A DNA stretch of 58,366 bases from JBJYKD01 sp049310025 (GCF_049310025.1 NZ_JBJYKD010000018.1:1-58366); one strand, 5' to 3'; positions 33,466-42,748 are shown, counted from the first letter of the stretch. Notes: generated by a model not told the origin, from the letters alone. Translations and numbers: made by a program.

Positions 33466-35076
33466 TTATTCATCATAGTTGTCCGGAAGATCGTTTTCAA
33501 AAAGCACCACATCTCCCGGCCTTACGATTTGACTCAAGACGGCCGTGGCCTCCTCCAGGCCGGCGACCACTCTTATCCTGTCTCGCGGGAAATTCCCTTC
33601 CTCAAGCCCCTCCAGTATGGGCTTCGACCTCTTCCTGCCAACCAGGATGGCATAGTCACAGCAGGCGGCCATAATTCTCCCCAGTTTCTTATTTTCCTCA
33701 TATTCCACTTCCCCCAGCTCCACCATACCGGGCGTAACCACGATGCGTTTCCCCCCCTCCATCTCCTTAACGCACTCCAGGGCCTCCCGCGCTCCCACCG
33801 GATTTGAGTTAAAGGCGTCGTCTATTACGGTAACGCCGTTGCCGGTGTCCAGTATTTGAAGTCTGTGGGGGACGGGCTTGATTTTCCTCAATCCTTCCCG
33901 AATTTGTTCCACGCTCAGCCCGAGCCTCAGGGCCACGGCAATGGCGGCAAGGAGATTGCTCACATTGTGCCTGCCCAAAAGTCTGGCGCTGCAGTCAAAT
34001 TCCGGTCCGCCCTTTACCCTTACTTTAAAGCTCAATCCCTCTCTGGAGTTTTTTACGTCCTCAGCCCGGATATAAAAATCTTTGTCAGGGGTTTCAAAGC
34101 CGTAAAGCAGCGTCTCGACTTTCGACCTCCCCGCCAGCTTCCGGCAGTGCTCATTGTCCCCGTTCATTATCGCCAGGCCGCCGGGCGGGAGGGATTCGAT
34201 GAGTTCAAACTTGGTGCCTGCCACATTGTCTAGGGTTTTAAAGGTCTCCAGGTGCTGGGGGCCTATGGCCGTCAGCACACCGATTGAAGGTTTCGCCAGC
34301 CTGCAGAGGGTTTTTATGTCCCCCCTGTTCCTCGCCCCCATTTCGCACACGAATATCTGGTGCGTTTCGTTGAGCTGCTCCCTGATTACCCTCGTTACCC
34401 CCATGGGAGTGTTGTAACTTTCCGGCGTCATCAGGGTGTTGTACTTCTCCGAGAGGATGGTTGCAATGAAATGCTTTGTGCTGGTCTTGCCGTAACTGCC
34501 GGTTATGCCTATAACTTTGAGGTTTTTCATGCCCTTTATTTTGTTTTGCGCCGACCTGAAATACCCCAGTTGAATAAGCATTTCGACGGGATAGAGGACC
34601 GCCGTCGATAAAAGCATGTCGACGGGCACCAGGAAAATTATTGCAGAAAGCGTCAGCAGGAAGCCCGCCGCTCCGCTTCGATAGACAAAACCGAGATACC
34701 CCAGACTCATCTGCCACGCGACGGCGAAGACAAAGAGTCTGGTGGCCCTGTGAGTAAATACCAGCGGCTTTTTTGCCTTTTTATTCGGTTTTAACCGTCT
34801 GAATTCCCCATATAAGATCGCCAGGCTCCAAATTGCAAAGGATATAAGGCTGCCTGCCGGTGCGCGTCCCCATGTCGCCGCCGGGAAGAGTATAAGTGAC
34901 AGGACCGGGACCCATATCCTATCAATAAAAAGGCTTTTAATATTGTGACGAATCCACCCAAGGTATTGCTTGGGTTTGTAGCCTTCCAGCTGGACCATGT
35001 GAAGCTGCCATTTGGTTTCGAGAAATATGGCGGCAAAAAATACGGCCGCCGGCAAAGCGTATATAAAGACCCTCAT
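33466..35076 (-). CDS. murF: Membrane-anchored MurF-type ligase
   Basis: 536 residues. Residues 1-175 carry about four to five membrane segments (FIYALPAAVFFAAIFLET, VPVLSLILFPAATWG and others) and the motif LEGYKPKQYLGWIR; 185-536 form a Mur ligase: P-loop GITGSYGKTSTKHF, central domain ATP site, C-terminal domain with VIDDAFNSNP. MurF adds D-Ala-D-Ala to UDP-MurNAc-tripeptide. Membrane-fused MurF-like ligases occur in several Firmicutes and Deinococci, outside the dcw cluster, as here. ATG start one base after the hydrolase stop, sharing GAGGGG. Confidence 0.9.
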   Translation of the reverse strand: MRVFIYALPAAVFFAAIFLETKWQLHMVQLEGYKPKQYLGWIRHNIKSLFIDRIWVPVLSLILFPAATWGRAPAGSLISFAIWSLAILYGEFRRLKPNKKAKKPLVFTHRATRLFVFAVAWQMSLGYLGFVYRSGAAGFLLTLSAIIFLVPVDMLLSTAVLYPVEMLIQLGYFRSAQNKIKGMKNLKVIGITGSYGKTSTKHFIATILSEKYNTLMTPESYNTPMGVTRVIREQLNETHQIFVCEMGARNRGDIKTLCRLAKPSIGVLTAIGPQHLETFKTLDNVAGTKFELIESLPPGGLAIMNGDNEHCRKLAGRSKVETLLYGFETPDKDFYIRAEDVKNSREGLSFKVRVKGGPEFDCSARLLGRHNVSNLLAAIAVALRLGLSVEQIREGLRKIKPVPHRLQILDTGNGVTVIDDAFNSNPVGAREALECVKEMEGGKRIVVTPGMVELGEVEYEENKKLGRIMAACCDYAILVGRKRSKPILEGLEEGNFPRDRIRVVAGLEEATAVLSQIVRPGDVVLFENDLPDNYDE

Positions 35077-35077
35077 T

Positions 35078-35839
35078 TTATCCGTTCCCCTCAAAAAATT
35101 TAGACACGATTATATTAAAATCATTGATTCGTTCAAGATACGAGAAGTGTCCCGCCCCTTTGAAAACCACCAGCCCCGCATCGGGAATCTCTTTCTCCAT
35201 TATCCGGGCAAAATACAGCGGAGTTTCTTTATCGTTTTCCCCCCAGACCAGGAGGGTGGGGGATTTTATCAGCGGAAGATATTTCCTCAGATCCTGATTT
35301 ACGACTTTTACAAAGGTGCCCCTCAGATTACCCGCCTCCCTGTAATCTCTGGAGCCGTACTTATCATAAAATCTTTCCAGTTTTTCTTCCCGGCTGCCGC
35401 CGCCAAAGAGCATATAGATCGCCTTCAATAATTTGAATTTATAAACTTTTATGTAGTATTTAAAGGTCCTTTTTGGTATCAACCCCGCGCTGTCTACAAG
35501 GACTATTTTATCCACCACCTCGGGGTGAAGGGCCGAGAGAAGAATGGTCACCCTGCCGCCGAAAGAATGGGCTATGATGTGAGTTTTTTCTATGCCCAGG
35601 GTTTTTAAAAATTTCAGGGTTAAATCCGCGTAATCATCCACCCCCCACGCCCCCTCGGGAGCGGTCGATTTCCCGAAGCCCGGGAAATCCATCGCATAAA
35701 CTTCAAAAGCGGAAGAAAGATAATTGAAGACGGGCAGAAAGCTGTCCGCACACCCGCCCCAGCCGTGTAAAAGCAGCACTTTGGGGCCGCTGCCCGCCTT
35801 TTTGTAAAAAATGTCCAGACCGTCTATCTTTAAAAACAT
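35078..35839 (-). CDS. Alpha/beta hydrolase
   Basis: 253-residue alpha/beta hydrolase: oxyanion LLHGWGGCADSF near residue 28, nucleophile elbow HSFGGRV near 98 (Ser), acid in LLVWGENDKETP, His in GAGHFSYLER. Substrate unknown. Start ATG (MFLKIDG) five bases after GGGAGAG. It is cotranscribed with membrane MurF (one-base gap), so a cell-wall or envelope precursor role is the contextual inference. Upstream 35840-36185 has no gene that I can support. Confidence 0.88.
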   Translation of the reverse strand: MFLKIDGLDIFYKKAGSGPKVLLLHGWGGCADSFLPVFNYLSSAFEVYAMDFPGFGKSTAPEGAWGVDDYADLTLKFLKTLGIEKTHIIAHSFGGRVTILLSALHPEVVDKIVLVDSAGLIPKRTFKYYIKVYKFKLLKAIYMLFGGGSREEKLERFYDKYGSRDYREAGNLRGTFVKVVNQDLRKYLPLIKSPTLLVWGENDKETPLYFARIMEKEIPDAGLVVFKGAGHFSYLERINDFNIIVSKFFEGNG

Positions 35840-36187
35840 GTACACTCTCCCATTCAATGTTTTATTTATCCGGCATTCCGCCTCATAAGCCTTGCTATAG
35901 AACCCGATGCAGTTACCCTATTTCGTTTGCTTCGGGTTTAAGAGCAGAATGCAAGCGATATATGAAGTGGTATTGCGGCTGTGGCTACCCTCACTATTTT
36001 CGGCATAACCAAAACGCCCTATATAATTATAATGTGTAATGAAAAAAAGTAAAAGCGTTCCGGCGCCGGTATTTTATTTTTCGTGAAGCGTGCTCCCGTA
36101 CCGCTCGTATTTATTATATTCGACTTTTTCGGTGGATATCCTTTTCCCAGGAAATAGGAATGCGATTTAATTGAAAGACACAAAAAG

Positions 36188-36217
36188 GGCCTCAATGTTC
36201 CATTTGAGGCCCTTGGA
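36188..36217 (-). terminator. Terminator of the KDG kinase operon
   Basis: AAGGGCCTCAA and TTGAGGCCCTT arms with TGTTCCAT loop; minus-strand T tract TTTTTGTG follows. Strong hairpin. Confidence 0.9.
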
Positions 36218-36260
36218 ATGATATATTTCACGTGGGTTCGGTTTATTTATCTTCAACTTT

Positions 36261-37286
36261 TTACCTCTGTACCCTGCCCGATGCATCGCCTTTCATAAGG
36301 GTCTGGACTTCTTTCAGCGTCACGTGGTTAAAGTCGCCTACTATGCTGTGCTTCAGGCACGAGGCCGCCACCGCAAACTCCACGGCGTCCTGGGGCGCAT
36401 ATCCGTTTAAGAGGGCATAGATTAACCCTCCGCCGAAGGCGTCTCCCCCTCCCACGCGGTCCACAATGTGAATCTGATATCTCCTGGATCTATAAAATTC
36501 CCTGCCGTCATAGTAAAGGGCCGACCAGCCGTTGTCAAATGCGGAAAAGCTTTCACGGAGGGTAATGGCCACCCCTTTTAACGAGAATTTCTCCAGCAGC
36601 TGTCTGGCCACATCCCTGTAGCCTTCTTCACTCAATTCCCCCCTGGTAACATCCGATGTACCCGCCTTGATGCCGAACACCTTTTCCGCGTCCTCTTCGT
36701 TGCCTATGGCAACATCCACGTACTCCATCAATCCCGTCATGACCTTACCGGCCTTTTCCGTGGACCAGAGCTTTTTCCTGTAGTTGAGGTCGCAACTTAC
36801 GGTGACGCCCATTTTTTTGGCGGTTTTGACCGCATCAAGGCACGCCTGGGCCGTATTGTCGCTCAGGGCCGGGGTTATGCCTGTAAAATGGAACCAGACG
36901 GCGCCCTGAAGTATCTTTTCCCAGTCGAACTCCTCGGGTTTTGCCTCGGATATGGCCGAATGACTCCTGTCATACACCACCAGCGAAGGCCTCTGGGAAG
37001 CTCCAATCTCATTGAAATAAATGCCCAGCCGCTCCCCGCCCCGCACTATATAATCGGTGTGCACGCCAAAGCGGCGCAGGTGATTAACGGCGGCCTGACC
37101 TATGGGGTTGTCGGGGACCTTTGTCACAAAATAAGCTTCCTCGCCGTAGTTGGCCAGCGATACCGCAACATTGGCCTCTCCACCCCCGTATGTCACATCA
37201 AAAGATTCAGCCTGAGTGAATCTCAAATAACCGGGTGGGGTTAAACGGAGCATTATCTCGCCGAAAGTGACCACCTTGTTTGGCAT
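36261..37286 (-). CDS. kdgK: 2-keto-3-deoxygluconate kinase
   Basis: 341-residue PfkB-family sugar kinase: GGGEANVAVSLANYGEEA near residue 35-55 and the C-terminal catalytic DRVGGGDAFGGGLIYALLNG with the general base Asp. Phosphorylates KDG to KDPG using ATP. Start ATG (MPNKVVTF) after AGGAAGGTG. Lies 45 bases after the KDPG aldolase in the same transcript; together they take KDG to pyruvate and glyceraldehyde 3-phosphate. It is unrelated in fold to the DgoK-type kinase at the left end of the window. Confidence 0.93.
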   Translation of the reverse strand: MPNKVVTFGEIMLRLTPPGYLRFTQAESFDVTYGGGEANVAVSLANYGEEAYFVTKVPDNPIGQAAVNHLRRFGVHTDYIVRGGERLGIYFNEIGASQRPSLVVYDRSHSAISEAKPEEFDWEKILQGAVWFHFTGITPALSDNTAQACLDAVKTAKKMGVTVSCDLNYRKKLWSTEKAGKVMTGLMEYVDVAIGNEEDAEKVFGIKAGTSDVTRGELSEEGYRDVARQLLEKFSLKGVAITLRESFSAFDNGWSALYYDGREFYRSRRYQIHIVDRVGGGDAFGGGLIYALLNGYAPQDAVEFAVAASCLKHSIVGDFNHVTLKEVQTLMKGDASGRVQR

Positions 37287-37331
37287 ATTTGACACCTTCC
37301 TCACTTAGTTTTAATTTTTATTTACACGTAT

Positions 37332-37973
37332 TTACTTTCTTGCTTCTTTAACGGCTTCTACAAACTTTCTGGCGGTCTCCTCCACCTCCTTGTAGTCGCC
37401 CTTCTTCGCTCCTTTCGTCAGTTCGCCGCCGACTCCAACCGCCGCGCAGCCGGCTTTTATCCACTCTCCCACATTATCCAGACTCACGCCGCCGGTGGGG
37501 ATGATGGGGGCGTACGGCAACGGCCCCATGATGGCCTTTATCATGGAAGGGCCGAAAGCGCTGCCGGGGAAGAATTTGACAAAATCCGCACCCGATTCCA
37601 TGACTTCAACTATTTCCTTAATTGACATGGCTCCGGGCATGGTGACCTTCTGGTAGCGGTTGCACAGTCTCACCATCTCGGGGTTGAAATAGGGGCTCAC
37701 AAAGAATTCGGCGCCGGCCAGCATCGCGGCCCTGGCAGTCTCCGGATCAAGCACCGTGCCCGCTCCTATAAGGATTTCTCCTCCGGGATACGCCTTTTTA
37801 AGTTCCTTTATCACGTCTATTGCCCCGGGTACCGTCATGGTTATTTCGATGGATTCAATCCCGCCCGCCTTTACGGCTTCGGCGATCTTCAGGGCCTTTT
37901 CAGGAGATTCCGCCCTCACCACCGCAACTATGCCGCAGTCGATAATGCGCTGCATTACTTTTAACTTTTCCAC
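37332..37973 (-). CDS. eda: KDPG/KHG aldolase
   Basis: 213-residue class I aldolase: catalytic Glu43 (ESIEITMT), phosphate loop IGAGTVLDP, Schiff-base Lys133 (ADFVKFFPGS), and PTGGVSLDNVGEW. Cleaves KDPG, possibly also 4-hydroxy-2-oxoglutarate. GTG start with GGAGG 8 bases upstream. First gene of the eda-kdgK operon, with KdgR-like GTTTCA half-sites in its promoter region. No uronate isomerase or dehydratase genes are adjacent. Confidence 0.93.
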   Translation of the reverse strand: MEKLKVMQRIIDCGIVAVVRAESPEKALKIAEAVKAGGIESIEITMTVPGAIDVIKELKKAYPGGEILIGAGTVLDPETARAAMLAGAEFFVSPYFNPEMVRLCNRYQKVTMPGAMSIKEIVEVMESGADFVKFFPGSAFGPSMIKAIMGPLPYAPIIPTGGVSLDNVGEWIKAGCAAVGVGGELTKGAKKGDYKEVEETARKFVEAVKEARK

Positions 37974-37988
37974 CCGTAAGACCTCCTT

Positions 37989-38015
37989 GTTTCATAATGC
38001 GATATTGTGTTTCAC
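37989..38015. promoter_or_regulatory. Repeated GTTTCA half-sites before eda
   Basis: GTTTCAT (37989-37995) and GTTTCAC (38009-38015) lie in the same orientation 20 bases apart, directly upstream of the eda ribosome site. The right-hand one (minus-strand GTGAAAC...ATATCGCAT) resembles the box before the second IclR gene. Candidate KdgR control region. Confidence 0.45.
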
Positions 38016-38071
38016 TATATAAATATATTCTACACTTCTCCGGCAAATTCCTGCTTCCGATGCAAAACTGA

Positions 38072-38112
38072 CAAAAAAAAACGGGATTCCATCTTACTTG
38101 AGACAGAATCCC
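38072..38112 (-). terminator. Terminator after ferredoxin
   Basis: Minus-strand GGGATTC and GAATCCC arms around a 16-base loop, followed by CGTTTTTTTTTT. Confidence 0.75.
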
Positions 38113-38138
38113 CTTTTACCGCTTTTTGGGATATATGA

Positions 38139-38327
38139 TTATTCCTCTTTTATGGCTTCTGACGGGCAATTTTCAAGGGCTTCTCTTGCTTCTCCCTCCG
38201 CGTCGGCGGGCACTTCGTCCACGGTGGCGTGGGCTTTTCCATCTTCGTTCCAGTCAAAAACCGCCGGGCAGGTATCGATGCATAATCCGCAGCTGATGCA
38301 AAGGTCCTGATCCACGTATACCTTCAA
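38139..38327 (-). CDS. Ferredoxin, single [4Fe-4S] type
   Basis: 62-residue acidic ferredoxin: C10-x2-C13-x2-C16 with C20-Pro, and a fourth ligand Cys in ENCPSEAI. This is the Thermotoga/Clostridium monocluster type with an extra Cys pair. TTG start with AGGAGG 8 bases upstream. Monocistronic with its own terminator. A general low-potential electron carrier. Confidence 0.94.
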   Translation of the reverse strand: MKVYVDQDLCISCGLCIDTCPAVFDWNEDGKAHATVDEVPADAEGEAREALENCPSEAIKEE

Positions 38328-38398
38328 GGATAAAACCTCCTCTTTAAGTTTTCCTTGACTATTTTACCACAATCAGGTGGTGTTATGCAAAGGTTTTT

Positions 38399-39832
38399 TT
38401 AAATTTTTTCTTCCGCAAGGCCAAGACCCGGCGCAGACTTTCTGGTTTTAAGATAGAAGTATACCAAGGCCGCAACGGCCGCCATGACCCCCACCGGATA
38501 TGATATGGCAGTCGGCAGTCCGAAGCCTTCCGGGGCCTGCAAGATATAAGTTACGCTTACCGCCGTCATGAAGGCGGCGGGGATCGTAGCCACCCAGTGC
38601 AACCGCTTCTCCCTGACGAGGTATACGGCGCCGGTCCACAGCATCAGCATGGCAAGAGTCTGATTCGACCAAGCGAAGTATCTCCACAGGATGTTGAAGT
38701 TCATTTGAGAAAGTATGGCGCCCACCGCAAACAGGGGTATGGCTATCTTGTACCTGTTCAGCATCGGCTGCTGGTTCAGCTTCAACATCTCGGCAATGGT
38801 ATATCTTGCCGCCCTGAAGGCCGTATCACCCGAAGTTATGGGAAGGACCACAACACCCAGTATGGCCAGGACTCCGCCGAAAGTACCCATCATGGCAAAG
38901 GAGGCGTCTTTAACCACAGCCGACGGGCCCGCCGGCGTGGAAAGGGCTTTGCCGAGGCCGGCCGTACCTCCGTAGAAGCTTATGGCGGCGGCGGCCCATA
39001 TGAGGGCTATAACGGATTCGGCTATCATCATCCCGTAGAAGATGAATCTTCCTTCCTTCTCATTCCTGACGCAGCGGGCTACGATGGGTGACTGTGTGGC
39101 ATGGAATCCGCTAATGGCTCCGCAGGCTATGGTAATAAAAAGCAGCGGCCACAGGGGCGCTCCCCTGGGGTGCAGGTTTGCCAGCGTCAGTTCGGGGATT
39201 TTGTATCCCTGGATTATAAGAGAACCGCCGATCCCCGCCGCCATTATCAATAATATGGCTCCAAAAAACGGATAAATTCTTCCGATGAGCTTATCGATGG
39301 GGAGCAGGGTGGCCAGGAAGTAGTAGGCAAATATAATCCACACCCAGACGTTTTTTGTCAGCACCTCCGGCGTGAGAATGGCAAGCAAACCCGCCGGCCC
39401 CGTAACGAATACAACTCCCACCAGGACCAGGAGCAGCACCGCAAAGGCGTTGACAAAGACTCTGGTTTTTTCTCCCAGATATTTGGCCGCCAGTTCGGGT
39501 ACGTTAGCGCCATTGTTTCTGATGGAAATCATGCCGGTCAAATAATCGTGTACGGCACCGGCAAAAATTCCTCCGAAGACAATCCACAGAAACGCCGCCG
39601 GACCCCACAAGGCCCCGGAAATAGCTCCGTAGATGGGCCCCAGCCCGGCTATATTTAAAAGCTGGATAAGGCTGTTGCGGTACTTGCCCATCGGGACATA
39701 GTCAACCCCGTCAGCTACGGTATAGCACGGCGTCTTCCGCTTTTCGTCGGCGCCGAAAACCTTTTCCACAAATTTTCCGTAGACGGCATAGCCGACAATA
39801 AGCGCGATAATGGAACCTGTAAAAGTCACCAT
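38399..39832 (-). CDS. cstA: CstA family carbon starvation/pyruvate carrier (copy 1)
   Basis: 477-residue polytopic membrane protein (about 13-14 spans) of the CstA/BtsT family: KTPCYTVADGVDYVPM near residue 33, NIAGLGPIYGAISGALWGP near 60, SGFHATQSPIVARCV near 240. Relatives import pyruvate or, in some bacteria, peptides. It is shorter than E. coli CstA (about 700) but normal for Clostridia. ATG start after GGAGG. Directly downstream of, but separated by a terminator from, the LytS/LytR genes. Confidence 0.9.
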   Translation of the reverse strand: MVTFTGSIIALIVGYAVYGKFVEKVFGADEKRKTPCYTVADGVDYVPMGKYRNSLIQLLNIAGLGPIYGAISGALWGPAAFLWIVFGGIFAGAVHDYLTGMISIRNNGANVPELAAKYLGEKTRVFVNAFAVLLLVLVGVVFVTGPAGLLAILTPEVLTKNVWVWIIFAYYFLATLLPIDKLIGRIYPFFGAILLIMAAGIGGSLIIQGYKIPELTLANLHPRGAPLWPLLFITIACGAISGFHATQSPIVARCVRNEKEGRFIFYGMMIAESVIALIWAAAAISFYGGTAGLGKALSTPAGPSAVVKDASFAMMGTFGGVLAILGVVVLPITSGDTAFRAARYTIAEMLKLNQQPMLNRYKIAIPLFAVGAILSQMNFNILWRYFAWSNQTLAMLMLWTGAVYLVREKRLHWVATIPAAFMTAVSVTYILQAPEGFGLPTAISYPVGVMAAVAALVYFYLKTRKSAPGLGLAEEKI

Positions 39833-39929
39833 CCCCAGAAACCTCCTTTTTTAAATTCTGTGATTTTCTTCTAATTTTATTTTAAATCAGAAAGATGACA
39901 TGAGGTTAATTTTTTCCCCAAAAGGCAAA

Positions 39930-39962
39930 AAAAAAGGCCTTTCCGGTCGCTAAAAGGCCCTG
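39930..39962 (-). terminator. Terminator of the two-component operon
   Basis: Minus-strand AGGGCCTTTTAGC and CCGGAAAGGCCTTTTTTTTT; GGCCTTTT/AAAGGCC stem plus long T tract. Confidence 0.85.
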
Positions 39963-39974
39963 ACAGGCGGCTGC

Positions 39975-40736
39975 CTATATTTTGAATAATTCACGCATCT
40001 CCTTGGCATGTCTTCTGCTGACTGGGACTTCGTCTTTTTCATATCCTTTAATGGATAGTATGAATGTACCATTGAACCACGGGATTATTTCTTTGACCTT
40101 GTCCAAATTTACCAGAAAGCTTTTGTGAGTTCTGAAAAAACTGGGGTTTTTTATCTTTTCTTCCAGCTCCGAAAGGGTGTAGGGGCTTAAAAATTCCCCT
40201 TTCTCGGTCTTTACCTTGCTGCCTTTTTCCACGGCCTCGCAATAACATATCTCATCGGGGCAGACGAGGTATATCCTGTTGTTTTTCCAGAAGGACAGCT
40301 TGTTGTACGCAGGCTTCTGGACCTTTAACAATTCCGAAACTTTTATGGCCTCCACATCCTGCTTTTTTTCTTTAAAAATCTTAATGAGCCTTTCCACAGT
40401 TTTATCCAGTCTATTCTCCGAAAAGGGTTTCAGCAGGTAATCCACCGCATTTATTTCAAAAGCCCTGACGGCGTACTCGTCGTACGCCGTGGCAAAAACC
40501 ACCACCGGCGCATTGCCTTTTTGAAAAATCTGTCTCGCCACTTCAAATCCGTCCATATCAGAAAGCTGGATATCCAGAAAAATTACGTCCGGATTCAGTT
40601 TCAATATTTTTTCGACGGCCTCCTGCCCCGATGAAGCTTCACCGATTACCTTTACTTCGGGGTAGGATTCCAGCAGATATCGCAGTTCCTCCCGCGCCGG
40701 GGCTTCATCATCCACCAGCAATGCCGTAAATTCCAT
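39975..40736 (-). CDS. LytR/AlgR-type response regulator
   Basis: 253 residues: receiver domain (1-120) with acidic pair DDE, phosphoacceptor Asp in VIFLDIQLSD, and Lys in LLKPFS; C-terminal LytTR DNA-binding domain (about 150-250, FRTHKSFLVNLDKVKEI, KDEVPVSRRHAKEMRELF). Regulators of this type (BtsR, YpdB, LytR) bind direct repeats. ATG (MEFTALL) 7 bases after GGAGG; overlaps the 3' end of the kinase gene by 29 bases. Flanked by CstA genes, so pyruvate-responsive control of these carriers is likely. Confidence 0.92.
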   Translation of the reverse strand: MEFTALLVDDEAPAREELRYLLESYPEVKVIGEASSGQEAVEKILKLNPDVIFLDIQLSDMDGFEVARQIFQKGNAPVVVFATAYDEYAVRAFEINAVDYLLKPFSENRLDKTVERLIKIFKEKKQDVEAIKVSELLKVQKPAYNKLSFWKNNRIYLVCPDEICYCEAVEKGSKVKTEKGEFLSPYTLSELEEKIKNPSFFRTHKSFLVNLDKVKEIIPWFNGTFILSIKGYEKDEVPVSRRHAKEMRELFKI

Positions 40737-42435
40737 TATCACTCCTCCTAAAGTTCTGAGCGGGGATAAAGAATTTTACCTGTGTGCCCGAACCCGGCCT
40801 TGAAGATATGGTCAGACGGCTTTTTTTCCCGTAGAGGCTCTCTAGGCGGCTGTTCACATTGCTCAGGCCTATCCTGTCCCTGAAAGTCCTTTGGGACAAT
40901 ACCTCTTCCGCCACCCCGGCTTCCATTCCAACGCCGTCGTCCGCCACGACTATTTCGGCGCCGTCACCCACATTTCTGGCAATTATCCGGACGGTTCCAC
41001 CCTGTTTTTTGGGCAAAAGCCCGTGTTTTACGGCATTTTCTACCAGCGGCTGAAGGAGCAGGGGGGGCACCATAATATCCACCCCGGGGTCTATTTCAAA
41101 TACGGCCTTCAACCTATCTCCAAATCTTGCCTGCTCAATTGCGAGATATGCCTTCACATGTTCTATTTCCTGCCTTAACGGCACGAGTTCGCGACCGGCG
41201 CTCAAATTTTTTCTGAAAAAATCCCCCAGGTATACCAGAAGTTCCCGGGCCTTCCCCGGGTCTTTCCGGCAGACCGAAATGATCGTGTTAAGTGCGTTGA
41301 AAAGAAAATGCGGATTTATCTGGGATTGCAGGGCCTTAAGCTCCGCCCTGGCCAGGAGCTTTGCCTGGTACTCCGCCCTGCCCAATTCCAGTTGAGTTGA
41401 AAAGAGGCTGCCAAGACCCTGGGCCAGTTTGATGTCCATGCTGGATATGCTGTTTTCCGTTTTTTTATACAGTTTTAATGTCCCGATAATATTGTTTCCT
41501 TCCTTGAGCGGGACCACCACCGCAGATTTTAAGGGGCAGCGTTCATTGGAACACTGGATTTCTTCTCTGGTGGATGCCACCTGGCATTCGCCGGTGATTA
41601 TTGCCCTTCGAGTGGCCTCGGTGAGGATCTCATGCCCCGCTTTATGGTGGTCTTCTCCGGCGCCCAGATGGACCAGGATCGAACGATCATCGGTTATAGC
41701 CACCGCGTCAAAATTGGCCCTCTCCAGTATGATTCTGGCGGTCTTATAGACAGACAGTTCATTTATTCCCTGCCTGAGGTACGGCAGGGTTTCGGAAGCG
41801 ATTTCAAGGGCCAGCTGCGCCTGAAGGGCTCCGACTTTCTCCTGTTCCTTAAATATGTTTTCAACTATTACGATAAAAATGGCTATACCCGTGGCATTCA
41901 CTGAAGTCATCGGAAACCAGATGACCCTGACCAGTTCCAGCGCCGCCGAAAAGGGTTTCGCAATAAGCAGGATTATGGCCATCTGCAGGAGTTCCAGCGC
42001 GGCGCCTATTATAAAGGCCGTACGCCAGTTCACCCTCTCGTGCTTTAATTTCCTGTGGATTAGCCCCGCGATGGTGCCCTCGGTGATGGTGGAAACGGAG
42101 CACGCCACCGCCGTGAAACCGCCGATGTCTATAGCCCAGCGGTGAAATCCCGCAATGAAGCCCGACAGGATTCCGACAAAGGGGCCTCCAAGAAGCCCTC
42201 CTATTATAGCCCCCACGGCACGTGAGTTGGCTATCGCCCCATAAACGGGGATCCCCATATAGGTGCCCAGAATGCCAAAAGCGCCAAATATGGCCGAAAG
42301 CACCAGTTTATCTTTGAGGGACACTTCATGCTTCAAAATCAGGTTCTTGAAGGCCTTGTTGCCTGATAAAATATACGCTATTAATATAAACAACCCCAGT
42401 CTGTTGATTAAATTAAGCAGTATCGTATATGTCAT
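40708..42435 (-). CDS. LytS-type sensor histidine kinase
   Basis: 575 residues: N-terminal 5TM-Lyt module (1-180, with GAIANSRAVGAIIGGLLGGP), a GAF-like cytoplasmic domain (about 225-345), the His-kinase core LQSQINPHFLFNALNTI with phospho-His (about residue 372) and HATPase (VENAVKHG, DDGVGM, GLSNVNSRLE). E. coli BtsS, of the same architecture, is a pyruvate sensor. Start ATG with GGGAG 8 bases upstream. Paired with the LytTR regulator downstream. Confidence 0.93.
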   Translation of the reverse strand: MTYTILLNLINRLGLFILIAYILSGNKAFKNLILKHEVSLKDKLVLSAIFGAFGILGTYMGIPVYGAIANSRAVGAIIGGLLGGPFVGILSGFIAGFHRWAIDIGGFTAVACSVSTITEGTIAGLIHRKLKHERVNWRTAFIIGAALELLQMAIILLIAKPFSAALELVRVIWFPMTSVNATGIAIFIVIVENIFKEQEKVGALQAQLALEIASETLPYLRQGINELSVYKTARIILERANFDAVAITDDRSILVHLGAGEDHHKAGHEILTEATRRAIITGECQVASTREEIQCSNERCPLKSAVVVPLKEGNNIIGTLKLYKKTENSISSMDIKLAQGLGSLFSTQLELGRAEYQAKLLARAELKALQSQINPHFLFNALNTIISVCRKDPGKARELLVYLGDFFRKNLSAGRELVPLRQEIEHVKAYLAIEQARFGDRLKAVFEIDPGVDIMVPPLLLQPLVENAVKHGLLPKKQGGTVRIIARNVGDGAEIVVADDGVGMEAGVAEEVLSQRTFRDRIGLSNVNSRLESLYGKKSRLTISSRPGSGTQVKFFIPAQNFRRSDNGIYGIAGG

Positions 42436-42526
42436 GTTTTCATCTCCCTGAAATCTTTCACGGCCTGTTATACCGCCTTAAAATAACAAAAATCCAATTT
42501 TCACTTGTTGCAGGCGCCGCCTCAGC

Positions 42527-42563
42527 AAAGTGTATGTCTATTGTATAATAAAAGTGTAGTCTA
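42527..42563. promoter_or_regulatory. Direct repeats upstream of the LytS gene
   Basis: AAAGTGTATGTCTA (42527-42540) and AAAGTGTAGTCTA (42551-42563) are near-identical direct repeats 24 bases apart, about 100 bases before the kinase start. LytTR regulators typically bind paired direct repeats about two helical turns apart, so this is a candidate autoregulatory site. Confidence 0.5.
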
Positions 42564-42717
42564 TAATAAATATATCACACTTATATTGAAAGCTCAAAAT
42601 ACCAAATTTAGACTTAATTCTTACATGGCATGGCACGGCCTGGCCCTATATACTGACACAATATGTTCATAATGTTGCTAAGTATTGATGAAAATATAAA
42701 AGCCGGTGAAAGCAGCA

Positions 42718-42748
42718 AATAGCCTACCAGTAAGGTAGGCTATTTTAC
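42718..42748. terminator. Terminator after CstA copy 2
   Basis: AATAGCCTACC and GGTAGGCTATT arms with AGTAA loop; T tract clear on plus strand, weak on minus. Lies between cstA copy 2 and the LytS gene, both on the minus strand. The rest of 42564-42848 shows nothing else. Confidence 0.65.

Noticed and set aside
36019..36231. 70-residue minus-strand frame between terminator and hydrolase
   Set aside because: It begins beside the KDG kinase terminator and has no ribosome site; composition random.
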